Source: Cavia porcellus (lineage: Eukaryota > Chordata > Mammalia > Rodentia > Caviidae). Taken from it: a DNA stretch of 64,000 nt. Position numbers and translations under genes: made by a program. A model generated the notes under the pieces. It was not told the DNA's origin. It did not search any database and was given only the letters and a program-made list of their open reading frames with translations. The DNA is taken from the NCBI RefSeq assembly GCF_034190915.1, contig NW_026947496.1, forward strand, positions 27,374,001 through 27,438,000, read 5' to 3'. This document shows positions 46,128-58,017 of this stretch, piece after piece; position 1 is the stretch's first letter; every line of letters begins with the position of its first letter.

Positions 46128-46228
46128 CTGGTCGACTGGAACTTCAACCTGAGTCTCTTCATCTTCTTGGACTTCTGCTGCCCCCCGCATTTCAGACCTC
46201 TCTGCTCCAGCTTTGAAAATGCCTTCAT
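46128..46228 (-). CDS. DCDC2: DCDC2 internal coding exon (101 bp)
   Basis: The minus strand reads (D)EGIFKAGAERSEMRGAAEVQ and then EDEETQVEVPVDQ. This matches the DCDC2 linker between the second doublecortin domain and the acidic tail. The donor is CAG|GTAATC, with the intron beginning at 46127. The acceptor AG is at 46229-46230 after a pyrimidine/GT-rich tract. The exon starts with AT, so the first codon (Asp) takes its G from the upstream exon: phase 1 in, phase 0 out. Phase 0 out matches the next exon at 24660. The upstream exons, including both doublecortin domains, were not found before 64000, so this is a partial gene. Confidence 0.93.
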
Positions 46229-46689
46229 CTATTTTTGGAGACAAACACACAGTGAAAAATGGAAATCCAATTGTGACATCGTGTGGCTGCATCGTGAAAT
46301 TACAGCCCAACACCTAATGGCTATTTTTCAGTAGTATTTAAATTCCCCTTAGGTGACAGGATTTGCATATCCCCTAATCCCAGTTCTTCTACGTGTTCAC
46401 CGAGAAAATGTTTAGGGGGAGCAAAATAAGGTTGACTGAGCAGAGCAGATTTTTGGTAGAACCCTGCTCACCCCGTAACTACAGAATTAAAATCACACCC
46501 TGAAAGGGGCTAAGATGGGGACTTCACAGCCAGGGTCTCAGTGCTCTTCCCCTGGTCCTGGACTAGCAATGATACATGCTGCTTTAAAACACTACTTTCA
46601 GAAATTTTCCCTTCCCAAGAGGATGCTACATGTCCATCATGCGTTCGTTGCAAAAGAATCATGGAGCTGACCAAAAAAAAAAAAAAATC

Positions 46690-46800
46690 ATTATTTGTTT
46701 TGCAGATTTCTACCAGATTTTCACAACCTATGACTTCAAATCCTTATCTATAAAATATAAATTAAATCTCCAAGACTTTAGATTAAGCCCCTTCACCTCT
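46690..46800 (+). mobile_element. MIR SINE relic
   Basis: TCTACCAGATTTTCACAACC and CAAATCCTTATCTATAAAAT recall the sense MIR middle (CCTCATCTGTAAAATG). It is worn. Confidence 0.45.
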
Positions 46801-46849
46801 TTCCTTCAGAAAGCAATAATCGCTGCATTCCATCTTTGAAGTAGTTCTA

Positions 46850-48390
46850 ATGTCTTCCCTTGCCCTCTCTTCTCCCGGCCACGTAATCAAAGAATCACAG
46901 GACTGTCTGTCATTCTGTCTATCCACTTGCCTCTAGACAGGTTTAACGTCTCAGCCATCCTCACAAATGTTTTTGCTGTCCAATTTTTAAGGTTTTCCAG
47001 AGATGGGGATTTTACCTCATTCCCTAGTAATCTATTAAGTATTTGATTACCCCTGTGGTCTAGAAGGTGTGTTTTTTATCTTTTGTTTTAAAGTCCCCTC
47101 TGTTTTTGAACAGAAGTGTGTTTCCTAGAGCACAGTTAGTTAGCATACTTTACACGATATTGCTATAGACATGAAAGCACCTCTTATTAAGTACAAAATG
47201 TGTTAACATGGGTTAGGGAACAACTACATGTAAGGCACAGTGTGAGTCGAGTGATAAGAGTCTGAGATGTGGATGAGAAGCAGACTGTTTCCAAGCTGCT
47301 GACGGTCCGATGCGATTGGGTGAAACCACCACCGCCAAGCAGTACCCAGAGAGAGTTGTAATGGGTAAAGGGTATTGCAGGCATCACAGGAGCTAAGAAG
47401 ATGCATCCAGGTGAGGAAGGAATGAAAGGAGACGGAGAGAGGGAAAGATAGGAGGGAGGGAGAGAAAGTAGGCGTGTTTGGCTTCATTTCTGCAATTACC
47501 TTAGAAGCCAACAATTGTTGCCAGACACTGGCCGGGGCAGACTGCAGTCATGGCTTCTTATACAATGACTTTGTGGATGGCGTGTTGGCACAGAGGAACC
47601 TACAGATATCCCAGGATCACGTTCCTAATGCTCACATTCAACCAAACGCTTGACTGGGTCCAGGCAGAGCTAGAAGCAGTTTACATGTGTGTTTTTGGAA
47701 CAGGCATGCCACCAGAAAAGAAGAACACAATCAACAACAACAAATAAAATAAAACTGAAAGAGCACAGCAACAGAAATCGGCAACCCTATGCTTATAAGC
47801 AGCAAGGACACAAGTCAGCAAAGCTCAGCTTGCGTCCAGTGACACAAACACAGAACACAAAGATGAAAAGCATTTGTCCTCCTTGTGGGCAGAGGACCTC
47901 TCATTCCTCAGCAAACCGAGATGCTGAAACCACTCTCCAGCAGTGCAGGCTGGAAACCCAGCTGAGGGGAGCAGGACGGCAGATACACAGGAGCCGAAAT
48001 GGGGCAGAGGGCTCTAGCATTCCCAGGGGGAAGAGAAAGCCCTGTTGGGTTTTCGCATTCACTAAAGCGATCATGTTAAATTAAAGGTGAGGTGATGTAT
48101 TTAAAGAAAATATATTTTATTATAAATTGCTTATATAAATGTATTTTAGAACTGTAAGAAGATGAAGGAAATAAAAACCTTTCTGATCTCATGACCCAGA
48201 TGTAACTGTCACTAATATTTTAACACCTCTATGTCTGTCTGTCTGTCTTTCTCTCTCTTTCTCTCTCTTCTTTTTCTCTCCTACTTTGAGTCCCTCATAA
48301 AACTGAGATCTTATTGTAAATATAATTTGTAAGTCATTCTTCTGCTTTCCTGTGCCATTAAATGTTCCTTGAAGACAGTAAAATTCAGCG
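46850..48390. other. Intron sequence with no gene seen
   Basis: Includes a purine-rich patch (about 47400-47470) and a GTCT/CTCT simple stretch (48232-48282). The frame at 47689-48084 (131 codons) has no recognisable domain. Confidence 0.5.
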
Positions 48391-48981
48391 ATGCCAAACA
48401 CTAGCCTCAGGAATGGAAAATATAGAATGAAGAAAACAGAATTTCCTAAACAAATGAGGGGAGGCATGTTGGGGTCACCTAGGCCTCCAGGTCACAGTCG
48501 CTGTGGAAGGGTTCACAGCTCTGGCTGCTCCTCTTTGTGCAGACTCTGCCGGTCGCACTCTCTCTCCTCTGAAACCGTGTCTTCCCAGTGTAAGCGCTGC
48601 ACACTGAGTTCTCATTTGTTGAAATGCAAGAGCAAGGCAGACCCCATTTTTAAATCTTGGTCCTGCCATCCTCCCCCTTACACTGTGCCCAGGGGCTCTG
48701 TTCACCCCTGGTCCATCTGGCCCGGCCTCTGGGGAACACTTGGCCTGCAGCTCCTCCACCTCATGCAGGAGGAGACTTCCCCACTGCCACCCTGGACACT
48801 CATGCTCACCTCGGCCACAATTCAAGCACACACAGGCACCAGGCATGGCATCGGACGTTGCTTTGCCTGTGCGTCCAGCACCTGCTTCAGCCCCATCGCC
48901 TGGGGCAGCCTGCTGGAGGCCTCAGCCCAGGTCACAGCCCATACAGTGTCCCTTTGTCCACAACCAAGGATGATTCCATAA
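48391..48981 (+). other. Longest open frame in the window (196 codons), probably not a gene
   Basis: The predicted peptide is Cys/Ser/Pro/His-rich without a domain, signal peptide or membrane segment that I can recognise. It lies in a local GC-rich patch (about 48460-48980) inside DCDC2 intron. Both strands there carry overlapping long frames, which is typical of GC-rich chance frames. I see no strong Kozak start or splice support. Confidence 0.3.
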
Positions 48982-49075
48982 CCTGGAAGGGCCAGTGTCT
49001 TCCTCCTCCTCTGCTGGCATTCTCTAGCTCTCATGCTTTGTTTAGTCATAGATAAAGGTTAAAAAAAAAAAAAGC

Positions 49076-49270
49076 AAATCACTATAATTGAGCTCAGGAC
49101 CTTATCACTCTGCTACATCCCCAGTAATGTTTGGTTTTTTTGTTTGGTTGGGTTTTTTGTTTTGTTTTGTTTTGTTTTGTCTTGCTAAATTGCTCAAGTG
49201 CCCAACTGGGTGATCCTCCTACCTCAGCCTCTCAGAATGCTGGGATTACAGGACTGCATCACCACCCTCG
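49076..49270 (-). mobile_element. MEN/B4-type dimeric SINE, antisense
   Basis: The ID half reads GAGCTCAGGACCTTATCACT and GCTACATCCCCAG. After a TTTTG-rich joint the B1 half reads GCTAAATTGCTCAAGTGCCC, CTACCTCAGCCTCTCAGAAT and GCTGGGATTACAGGACTG. Confidence 0.78.
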
Positions 49271-50168
49271 AGAATCACACTTCATTTTGTCCATTTCTTG
49301 CACCAGTTCTGTTCACCTGTCCCTCAAGCTCTAATAGACACACAAAACAGCACAGCTACAGCTTCTGTCTCTCAGTCCTCAGTCCTAGACATACAAGGTA
49401 TCAGCCGTGGGGATGACACCCCAAGGTATCATCATGCCTTGAGAAAATGTTGTTAAACTAAAACAACCATACAAAGCGATAAATGGCCTGGAAAGATTAT
49501 TTACAAGAGAATTTATCTGTGCGTACACTTAATCCATGGCCAATACTGATGGGCTAATATGAATGTTCACAAGGAAATCAGGCCATCAATCCAAAAATTA
49601 AAATCACCTGACACACAACAATTGCTAACAAATGCAAACCACAGGAAAGAATTTGGATGATATAATAAGTGCCCTTCTGTCAATGCTGTAGTAAAATACA
49701 AGTATAGATGCATTCTGTGGATGGAGCCAAAGGCACAATACTGAACATTTAAGATACCTGTGTGCAAGGGTAGATTCGCACAAGAAATTTGAAAAAAATA
49801 TCCCAATTTGTGTAAAGGGCAATATTATTCAAACACTGTAAAATCTTAATGCTTTCCTTTTATTATTACCACCAATTTAGATGTACACAGATTGGTGAGT
49901 TAGAGCATAATAGAAATTATCCTGTGCAATAGTTATGTAGTTACTGCTGTAGCAGTATCAGGCATCCTAACCACATCTCAGGAGGACAGACGTGCGGAGA
50001 AGTGTTCAGTTACCAGAGAGACACAGAAATAGTTTAGCATCACTCAGGATATTCACAGAGACAGCAATTTAGTCTCACTCCATGCCAACATCAGCGGTAA
50101 AGGGCCCTCTTTGCCACGGACTGCCCACCTAATACTTTTGATGTCCTATAATAATCTGCACACATTCA
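49271..50168. other. Intron sequence with no feature seen
   Basis: No repeat or gene that I can name. The frames at 49567-49822 are chance frames. Confidence 0.5.
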
Positions 50169-50176
50169 AGATTTCT

Positions 50177-50264
50177 GGGCTGGGGATGTAGCTCAGCAGC
50201 ACAGCACCTCCTGGCAAGAGTGAGGTTGTGCATCCAATCCTCTATCAAAAAAAAAAAAAAAAAG
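50177..50264 (+). mobile_element. ID SINE with 8 bp target-site duplication
   Basis: GGGCTGGGGATGTAGCTCAG (A box) and GAGGTTGTGCATCCAATCCT (altered B box), with 17 or more A residues. AGATTTCT flanks it at 50169-50176 and 50265-50272. Confidence 0.88.
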
Positions 50265-50324
50265 AGATTTCTTCAAAGTCTAAGTATTTTTTCTCTTCAT
50301 GAAGTTATTTCTTCTATTCATCTA

Positions 50325-50475
50325 TTTTTTTTTTTTTTTTTTTTGAGACAGGGTCTCACTATGTAGTTCAGGGTAGCCTTGAACTCACTGAGTGGCCCAG
50401 GCTGAGCTCAAACTCAAGGTGATCTTCCTGCCTGCCAAGTGCTGCAATTACAGGTATGTGCCACCATGCCCAGTA
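50325..50475 (-). mobile_element. B1 SINE, antisense, full length
   Basis: Poly(T), then GAGACAGGGTCTCACTATGT, CCTTGAACTCACTGAGTGGC, GATCTTCCTGCCTGCCAAGT and a GTGCCACCATGCCCAG end. This is a complete 7SL-derived B1. Confidence 0.9.
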
Positions 50476-50829
50476 AAAATTAATTCTCATGTATCAGGGC
50501 TTTGCTTCCTCTAAAATTTACTGCACACAGTAAACACAATAGCAGAATTCTTGCTCATCATAGAAAAGCAGCCTTTCCGCTTATAGTTAGGAAAGTCAGG
50601 TTCTTGGGTAAAATGCTGGCAGGATGATACATGCTCTTGGAACACGCCTTCCTAATAGAGCACCTGGTGCTCAGCTGTCTGCAGTCCCCACGCTCACTGT
50701 CCCACTCTTCCTTGCTTCGTCTAACTCAGCTCTGCAGCAGCATCCAATAGGAACCATTCTCAAAATTATCAGTGATCACAGTGATGACCATTGTTATACA
50801 GTCATTCACTTGATGTCTTAGTAATTTTA

Positions 50830-52130
50830 AGCGCTTCTCTTTCCCTCCCTCTCTTTTGGCCCCTCTCCACTTCACTTTTTGGTGTCAGCAGCAGCTTCCT
50901 CTAAGTCTCCTTGGCCAGCCTATTATCTCTTCCTCAACTTGTGTCAAACCACCCAGAGCAGCATCATGTGTTTGCTTCCTTATCTATACATTCTGTGCAG
51001 ATGATCTCAGCAAGTCCATCATTTGGAAACTGTCAGTGGACCAGTAATTCCCTAATATATTTCTCTAGTCTTGGTATCGTCACAGATTTCTCAGACATAT
51101 ATATTTATCTAGTTGCCAACTTTTGCATCTCACCTTGGATGTCTACTAGAAATCTTAACCTAAACATGGCCAAGAAACACCCTAAGCTGCCCATCCCACA
51201 TATTTCTTACTCCAGGGAATGTCAACACTTCTCAGTTCCAAACTCTAAGCATTATCTTTATTTCCTTCTTGCTTGTATCTCTATCCATTCCATCTTTAAA
51301 TTTTATCAGTATAATCTTTCTAAAAATATTTTCCAGTGGAACCTTTGAATATAGGAACACCTCATCTGGTCTTTTCTTATCACTATTTTGCCCTTCATCT
51401 TGTTTCTTCTTTGAAAAATACATCCAAATAGTAACAGTTACAAGCTACCGATGATACAACAGGAAGGACACAATAGTATCCGGCTGCACCAACCCGAGGC
51501 TGTTTATTTCCATATTTCATGTTATATGAGGAAATTAAAGTTTCAAATGGCTTATATAAAAAAATAAAAATAAATATACATCCCAAATCTATTCATTTAT
51601 TCTGCCTCTACTCACCCACTTGGTCTACTCAGGTATGTGTTGGATGGGATATTAGAATAGTGAACAAACTGGGGTCCCTCTTCTTCCACTCCTGCTGTCC
51701 TGTACTCTCCACATCACAGCCAAGTGATTTAGCAGAAATAAAAATAGTTTAATTTATTTCACAGTTTAGACTGTCCAACGTCCTTCTATCACACAACTGA
51801 GACACATCACTTTCTCCCCCCTCTTAAAGTCTCCTGCACTGACCTTCACTTGACTTGCAACAGAAAACTTATATCCTCCTTCAGGTTTTGTTCTTATTAC
51901 ACCCTCTGCCTGGAATACCCTTTCTCTCTTTCCACACTGGGCTACTTGTTGCTGCTCTGAGATCAGAAAGCCCTCTTGTTCCCCTCCCAGTAGCCGTTCA
52001 TGTTGCCCTGTGTTAACTCTGTGCCCTTCACTCATCCTAGCTGGTTTGTTGGTTTGTTTGGTGAGTCACTCGCTACCGCTGGGTAAGCTCCAGGAAAGCA
52101 AATGTCTCCTCCACAGCATCCACTGCTCCC
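50830..52130 (+). mobile_element. L2 LINE relic
   Basis: L2-like phrases in sense order: TTGGATGTCTACTAGAAATC, TAACCTAAACATGGCCAAGA, CTGCCTGGAATACCCTTTCT, then GTAAGCTCCAGGAAAGCAAA near the 3' end. It is diverged and possibly in two pieces. Confidence 0.65.
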
Positions 52131-52394
52131 TCCTCAGGGCGGAGCTCAACACAGAGAGGACCTTAAAGGGATATGCTGGAAACACTCAGGAGAATTTGTG
52201 ACATTCAGATAGGTTATAAGAGCCCAACAAATTAAAAACCACCAGCCTAATCCACTAACAGTTGGGTTCTTACAGGGGTTTTCCCCAAGCTAGCCATGTT
52301 TGACAGTATGACAGTTGCATGAGAGTAGGAGAAAAACCTGAGATTTGAAGAAAAAGAAGACTGAGGTGCAGCCTTACAGGAATCAGCAAATGAT

Positions 52395-52877
52395 ACGTGA
52401 AACGCAGTATAATAGTCCCCAAAGATGCCCGCTGGCCTAATCCTCAGGATGCTCCATTGCATGCAAAGGGGAGCTCAGATTACAGACGGAATAAAGTGCT
52501 AAGGATCTGACCCTGAATTAAAGAATAATTATGGATTATCCAGGTCCACCCAGTGTAGCACAGTGACTTTTGTCAATGAAAGAGTAGGGAGGATAATCCA
52601 AGTGAGAGAGATATAGTGTCAGAAACAACTGAGATGTCCACTCTGGCTTTGAAGACACAAGGGCCAGAAACCAATGAGGGCAGACTGCCTCTCGGAACTG
52701 GAAAGCACCAGGATACCAATTCAACTCTACGCCCTCTATAAGAAATACAGCCAAGAGGCTTGATTTTAGCCTAGTGAGGCCCATTTTGGAATTTCGACTT
52801 TCAGAATTATATTTGTGATATTCACAAGCCAAATGTATGGTAATCTTTTACGGTCATAATAGGAAGCTAATACACAA
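52395..52877 (+). mobile_element. MLT1-type MaLR LTR, sense
   Basis: AATAGTCCCCAAAGATGCCC, GGATTATCCAGGTCCACCCA, then TTTTAGCCTAGTGAGGCCCA and GGTCATAATAGGAAGCTAAT close to the end. This is the full MLT1 order. Confidence 0.8.
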
Positions 52878-53913
52878 CATGTCTAAAGCTGATTTAGACA
52901 GAAAGCTGATCTAGACAGAAAATCAGACAGTAGCCACCACAAATCCTCCTGTGAGTCCTGCGGATGCATGTGGACAGGAGCAGTCAGCTCAGACACCTGG
53001 TCATCCTGATGATCAGAAGGAATCAGAAAACCCTCCTCGGGATTCGCCTGGTATTTTCCTTCCCTAACTCCTTTCCCCTTCCCGTACAAGGTATAAACCA
53101 TAACCATCACCCCCAGACACCCACGTGTCTGCCAGAAGAAAAGGGATTAGGTATTTTCAGGCTTCCCCTGCTCTGAAACCTTTGTAATGAAAGCCATTTG
53201 CTAACAAACTAAAGAGCAAGAATGAATTTGATACACAATACTGCACTCATTCAATTACTCCACGAAGGATCAAACGCAGTGCTTGGATGCACACCGCACC
53301 AAATTCTGCTCTAATCTTTTTTTCTTTGAATTGTGAACAGACTTTTTAGTGTATATATATTACACAGTAAAGCAATAGCAAGCACTCTAGTAAAAATAAA
53401 AATGCACCTCAATTATTTTTCACTTATGTCCTATGAATTGCAGTGTGTAAGCAATGAGAGCAGAATACCTGAGAGCAGGAGTCATAGCATCCCTGCACCC
53501 TGCATGCTGAGCACGCAGATGCTTCCTCTCCTCAAGAAGGAAACAAACGTTTGTATGTTTCAGCCTCTGCAGCTACAAGGCCAAAGTGAAAGCATTTCCT
53601 AACTATAATGCATTGGTACTTCAGCTCAATAACAGTGCAATTCTTTAATGTCATCACATAAGAAAAGTCATCAAACAATATATCATATGTTAAAGGAACT
53701 AATGATAATATTTAAAACCAACAAGCTTGCTTGCTTACAAGAATCATTGAGTCACTTGTAAATAATATTATGTGCAATTTTTAACACAATTAATGTTTGA
53801 AAACAACTTAGTGTTGAAAAACTGGTTTTCAGACAATGTTTGAAACCAATCAGAATAATTAAGAAGAAAAATAACATCATGATGACCAATTCTAAAGACT
53901 TGTGGAGATCTAA
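52878..53913. other. Intron sequence with no feature seen
   Basis: I see a short direct repeat GCTGAT(TT/CT)AGACAGAAA at about 52889-52920 and nothing else I can name. Confidence 0.5.
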
Positions 53914-54089
53914 GTTGTGTGTATTGAGACAATGGTAATCACAGCACTCAGGGAAGCTGAGGCAAGTTTGAACCTATCACAGATAATTTAGTGATTTAGT
54001 GAGATATTGTCTCAAATGGTTCAAAAATTAAAAAAGAGTTAGAGATGTAGGTCAGTGACAAGACTCTAGGTTCAGTCTCAGTAGCAGAA
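53914..54089 (+). mobile_element. MEN/B4-type dimeric SINE
   Basis: B1 half: GTAATCACAGCACTCAGGGA, GAAGCTGAGGCAAGTTTGAA and TATTGTCTCAAATGG. ID half: GTTAGAGATGTAGGTCAGTG and CTAGGTTCAGTCTCAGTAGC. Confidence 0.75.
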
Positions 54090-54212
54090 GAGGAAGAGTG
54101 GGAGGAGAGGAAGGGAGGGAGGGAGGAAGGACGGAAGGCAAAGGAGGAGGAAAGGAAGTGCAGAGGGAGAGGAAGAAAGAAAAGGAAAAGAAAGGAAAGG
54201 AGCAGACGAACA
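54085..54212. repeat. Polypurine tract (GGA/GAAA-rich)
   Basis: About 125 bases, nearly all A/G, directly after the MEN SINE. It probably arose from the SINE tail. It can form triplex-type structures. Confidence 0.9.
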
Positions 54213-55829
54213 GAAAGGAAGTCGAGATATGCATTAACCAAAAAGTTAAGTATGACCACATGTGTGTTCCTCTGATGTATTACTGAGACTACCTAATAAA
54301 AATATTAAATCAAAAATTTTACATGTTAATTTTAAAAAGCTCATGAAAGCCAGTAGATTGCTAGGGAAAGTGTGGAGACTAAGGACTTTATGGCTTTGAA
54401 TATATAAAACAATATTCTAAGAAGAAAAAACATAGATCTATTTAGAAAGAAATATTCCTTATCTGTTATATCAGGCAACAAAGGCAGAAATAAAATTAAG
54501 ATCATAAGAAGATGGTCCAAGCACGCTCATTAGCTTAATGCTAATATACACTACATTCCTATGTAAAATATACAGAATTTCTCTACTACTCTTCACTGCA
54601 ATTTTGTCGTTATAAGTGTATTACTGAAAATTAAAGCATTTCCAGAAATATGACACAGAAGAAATCAGAGTTTATGAAGTTTAGCACGTAGCAAGGTGGG
54701 GGGAAGATTCACATACAAACATCCTCAGATCCTACTTACAGCCCACACAGTATCCCACCTCCAACCTCCCCTCTGAATTAATGTGCAGGACCACAAGGAA
54801 GACTGAAAAGCTAATCAAAGACAACTGACACTCTGAATGTGGTTAATTTGGCACAGGGATAAAGTCTAAAAATTTTAAATCATTAGTCTTCTCCCTATGT
54901 TTCGTTATGCCCCATGAGCTCAAATAGAAACTTTTTCCAGAAACAAGACTATCACATCATATTTTTCTTTAGAAATTTGCACTGTTACATGAAAATGGCT
55001 TCCTCTGTACACTTAATAGAAGTTGAGTTTTTGCTGCATTTTAGAATATATGCATTTTTTTCTACTCCCCAACTCCCACTCCCGGATACTAAATGTCATT
55101 TGTTACAGAACTGATGTATAAATTTCACTATTAGATATTTGCATGGAATTGATTTCTAACCACCACAAGAATTTTATCTTCATTTTAAATGGATGTAGCA
55201 AAATATTCTAAGTGCAGATACAAAGCAAAAGTAGGATGATTATCATTGATTTCCTCTGAACACAGGTAATTTGGTTCTTATCTCTTCATTTAGATTTACT
55301 CTTTTGTGACAGAAATGTTTTAGATTTTCACCAAAATCAAAAGTACTCAGAGTATGATGATTAAAGTATACATTTATAACACATAACTTATGCTTGTGTA
55401 TTTTATGACATATATGAATTTTGATACAGTTTCTAAAGTCTGCATCAGATGTGTGGGGCTTAGAATAATAAGGTACCTCCAACTAGGTTTACCTAAACCA
55501 AGTACATTTAGTATTACTTTTTCATTTCTAACCTTGTAGTCCTATAAAAAATATGCTTCAAATTAGTATTAAATCATCAGAATAAGTGAATCCTTCCCCC
55601 TTTGTACCCCAGTGACCTAAAATTACTAATAAGTGGCCTAACATCCACAATTCTTGCTCTTAATTCTGTTTGATCCAACTGTCTCCAAATGATCATGCAT
55701 ATTTAAGTCTAACAGAGACACACCTATATCACCTTTTTCTCTAGAAAATTTAACAGGATAACAAAGAGTTACTCATGGCTACCCTCGGATGTATTTTCAT
55801 ATAGCAGAAATGCATAGTCTTTTACATTT
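54213..55829. other. Intron sequence with no feature seen
   Basis: AT-rich DNA without a nameable repeat or gene. Confidence 0.5.
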
Positions 55830-56480
55830 TTGTCATTCATTCATTCAGTCATTTAGAAAACATTTGCTGAGCCTTCTCAGACTTAAGCACACTCTGGACA
55901 CACCCCATAAAAGGTGAACAAGAATCTCAAGGTGCTTACTATCTATGGAGGATGGGGAAAATATCAATTGCCCAGAATGAGAAGTGTAGTATGTGCTACA
56001 CAGGGAAAACAGAAATGTAGGAACAGTGAATGGGCAGAGGAGATGACAGTCAAAGGTTCCTGAAAGACAGAAACTACAGGAGGAAAACCCAGAGAATAAT
56101 CCAGAGGAAGGCATTTTGGACAGACAGATCAGCACCTGCAGAGGCTTGGAGGCTCCACGTCTGTGTCCCAGGAACTCACAGGGCACCGGCTGCAGCAATC
56201 ATGTGAGGCTGGGATATGAAGTCAGCAAGTGAAGGTTCAGAAAACCTTATCTGACATGGTCAAGAATCTGAACTTGACCACGAAGAGGAGGAAATGAAGG
56301 ACTGTATTCAGGAAATGGGCCGCCCAGGACTGGAAGAGTCCTGAAGTAAGACTGCCTGGACAGATGCTGGTGAGGACTGAGGGCTGGCTATGCGTGGAAG
56401 CAGAAACGTGGGAAGTGCTACTATGGCTATGTCGGATGACAGTGCTGAGGAGGAGACATCAAGTTAGAGTGAGAAGACTA
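55830..56480 (-). mobile_element. L2-like old interspersed repeat, antisense
   Basis: Starts TCATTCATTCAGTCATTTAG and CATTTGCTGAGCCTTC, the antisense L2-type 3' end. Phrases like AAGGCATTTTGGACAGACAG, GCACCTGCAGAGGCTTGGAG and TCTGACATGGTCAAGAATCT follow the order of a long, common mammalian repeat. The exact family name is uncertain. Confidence 0.55.
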
Positions 56481-56680
56481 GAAACCAAAACCTGGAATGT
56501 GGACTAGACAGAAGCCACACAAAGCTGCCATGGCTGCCTCCATGTCCTGAATCAATTTGAAGCATTTGCCCTGTACAGTCATTTTATCCCTGGAGAAGTG
56601 CCAGAAGTCACATGGCGCTAGATCCAATGAATAAGACAATGAGGACACACAAGAATGCTTTATGAGCCTGTCTATTTACT

Positions 56681-56805
56681 GGATGACATTCAGCATTGCC
56701 ATCCACAATATTTTTGATTAGACCTTGCAACGACACTTATGAAAGAAGAATTCCAGAACTGCTCCAGAAAGTAGCAAGAACAATAGGATAAACGTGTTTG
56801 AAGGG
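56681..56805 (+). mobile_element. Decayed mariner-like transposase 3' end, copy 2
   Basis: Aligns with 1-125 from GGATGACATTCAGCA through TTCCAGAACTGCTCCAGAAA to GATAAACGTGTTTGAA. The same frame gives FQNCSRK, a stop, QEQ, a stop, then DKRV. It is more decayed than copy 1. The orientation is the same. Confidence 0.5.
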
Positions 56806-58017
56806 AGATGGCATATTTTGACAGGTTCATCCTTTGCATATCACAAGCAGGAAAAGTGTTTAGTATACCTCCTCCGAGCAACACAGTCCATCTCTTCTAA
56901 CTCCCGCCCCTCATGAGGCCCTCACAGACATCAGCACCATAAAGCTGTTGTTCAACCTGTGTCTCATGAAATCCACACATTTTTACAGGAAAGCAAACAA
57001 TTCCCACTCACTTGTGACTAAGTTAAACCAAAACTGTTCATCTTAAAAGTGTAAGTTTTATTGGGACTATATCTCATGAATACACCCAGTGTTCTTGCTT
57101 TATCTAGTGGAGTCTAAACCTCAGCTGAAATGCAACATAGTAATTCATTTCTGGGGTGGGGGCTGAGGGCGGCTGGACGGGAAAGAGAGAAATCTACTGT
57201 GCAGTACAGTACTTATCCAGGACCCAAGGAGCTCCCCTCTTCACCACTGGGAAAGCATTCTACCGACAGGGTTGGTAACATTGCCTTCCAATGGAGAACT
57301 AGAAATTTTTTGAAGCATAAGAAATATTTTTTAAAGTGAAGCTAAAAAGAATCAAATTCATAAAATCACCTACAGTTTCTTAAATTTAATGCAGAACATT
57401 GAAGTGGTTCTCTAAGTTTCCAAATTAAATATACAACATATATTGTAGACATTCAAAACCTAGCTCAAATATAAAAATAAATGTTTTCAAGAGTTAGTGG
57501 TTAATCTTAAATTATTGCAGAATTATAGCTTTGATAAACTAAGGCTCCCAAAGCTACTTTAAAACACTAGCAATAATGTGTTTTTTTTAAAAAGTGTTTA
57601 ATGCCAATGCTGCTGTTAAGTAGAAAGCGAGTGATTCCACACTGAAAGCTAATCGAGCTCTGAGTCAGTCCTGGTGGGAACCGTGGTCCTCGCTCAAGGT
57701 GGAGTGGCACACAGCAAGAATGCACACGTCAGTCATCCTGAAGAAAGGAATTTGTTGCCACCTAATCTAACCAACACAAGTAATGTGCCTGAATTGCTCA
57801 TTACATCTGAGTGAGAGCATCTGAAATGCAACTATTTCAGCACGTCACGGGCAGTGTGTGTCTACTTGTCAAAACAATCAAAGCAAGATCTTAGCATTTC
57901 AGGTGTTTGTAGATCTGCCACATAAGAGAAGGATAAAATTTGAACAGAGTGGATACCTTGCTAATTATATAACAGCCTAACGTAAATGGAAGTTATAATG
58001 AGCTCATATTAACATCT
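56806..58017. other. Intron sequence with no feature seen
   Basis: No gene or nameable repeat. Short frames at 57130-57339 are not supported. Confidence 0.5.

Noticed and set aside
46062..46313. Whole 83-codon minus frame as coding
   Set aside because: Only the middle (46128-46228) matches DCDC2. The donor and acceptor lie inside the frame, so the ends are intron.
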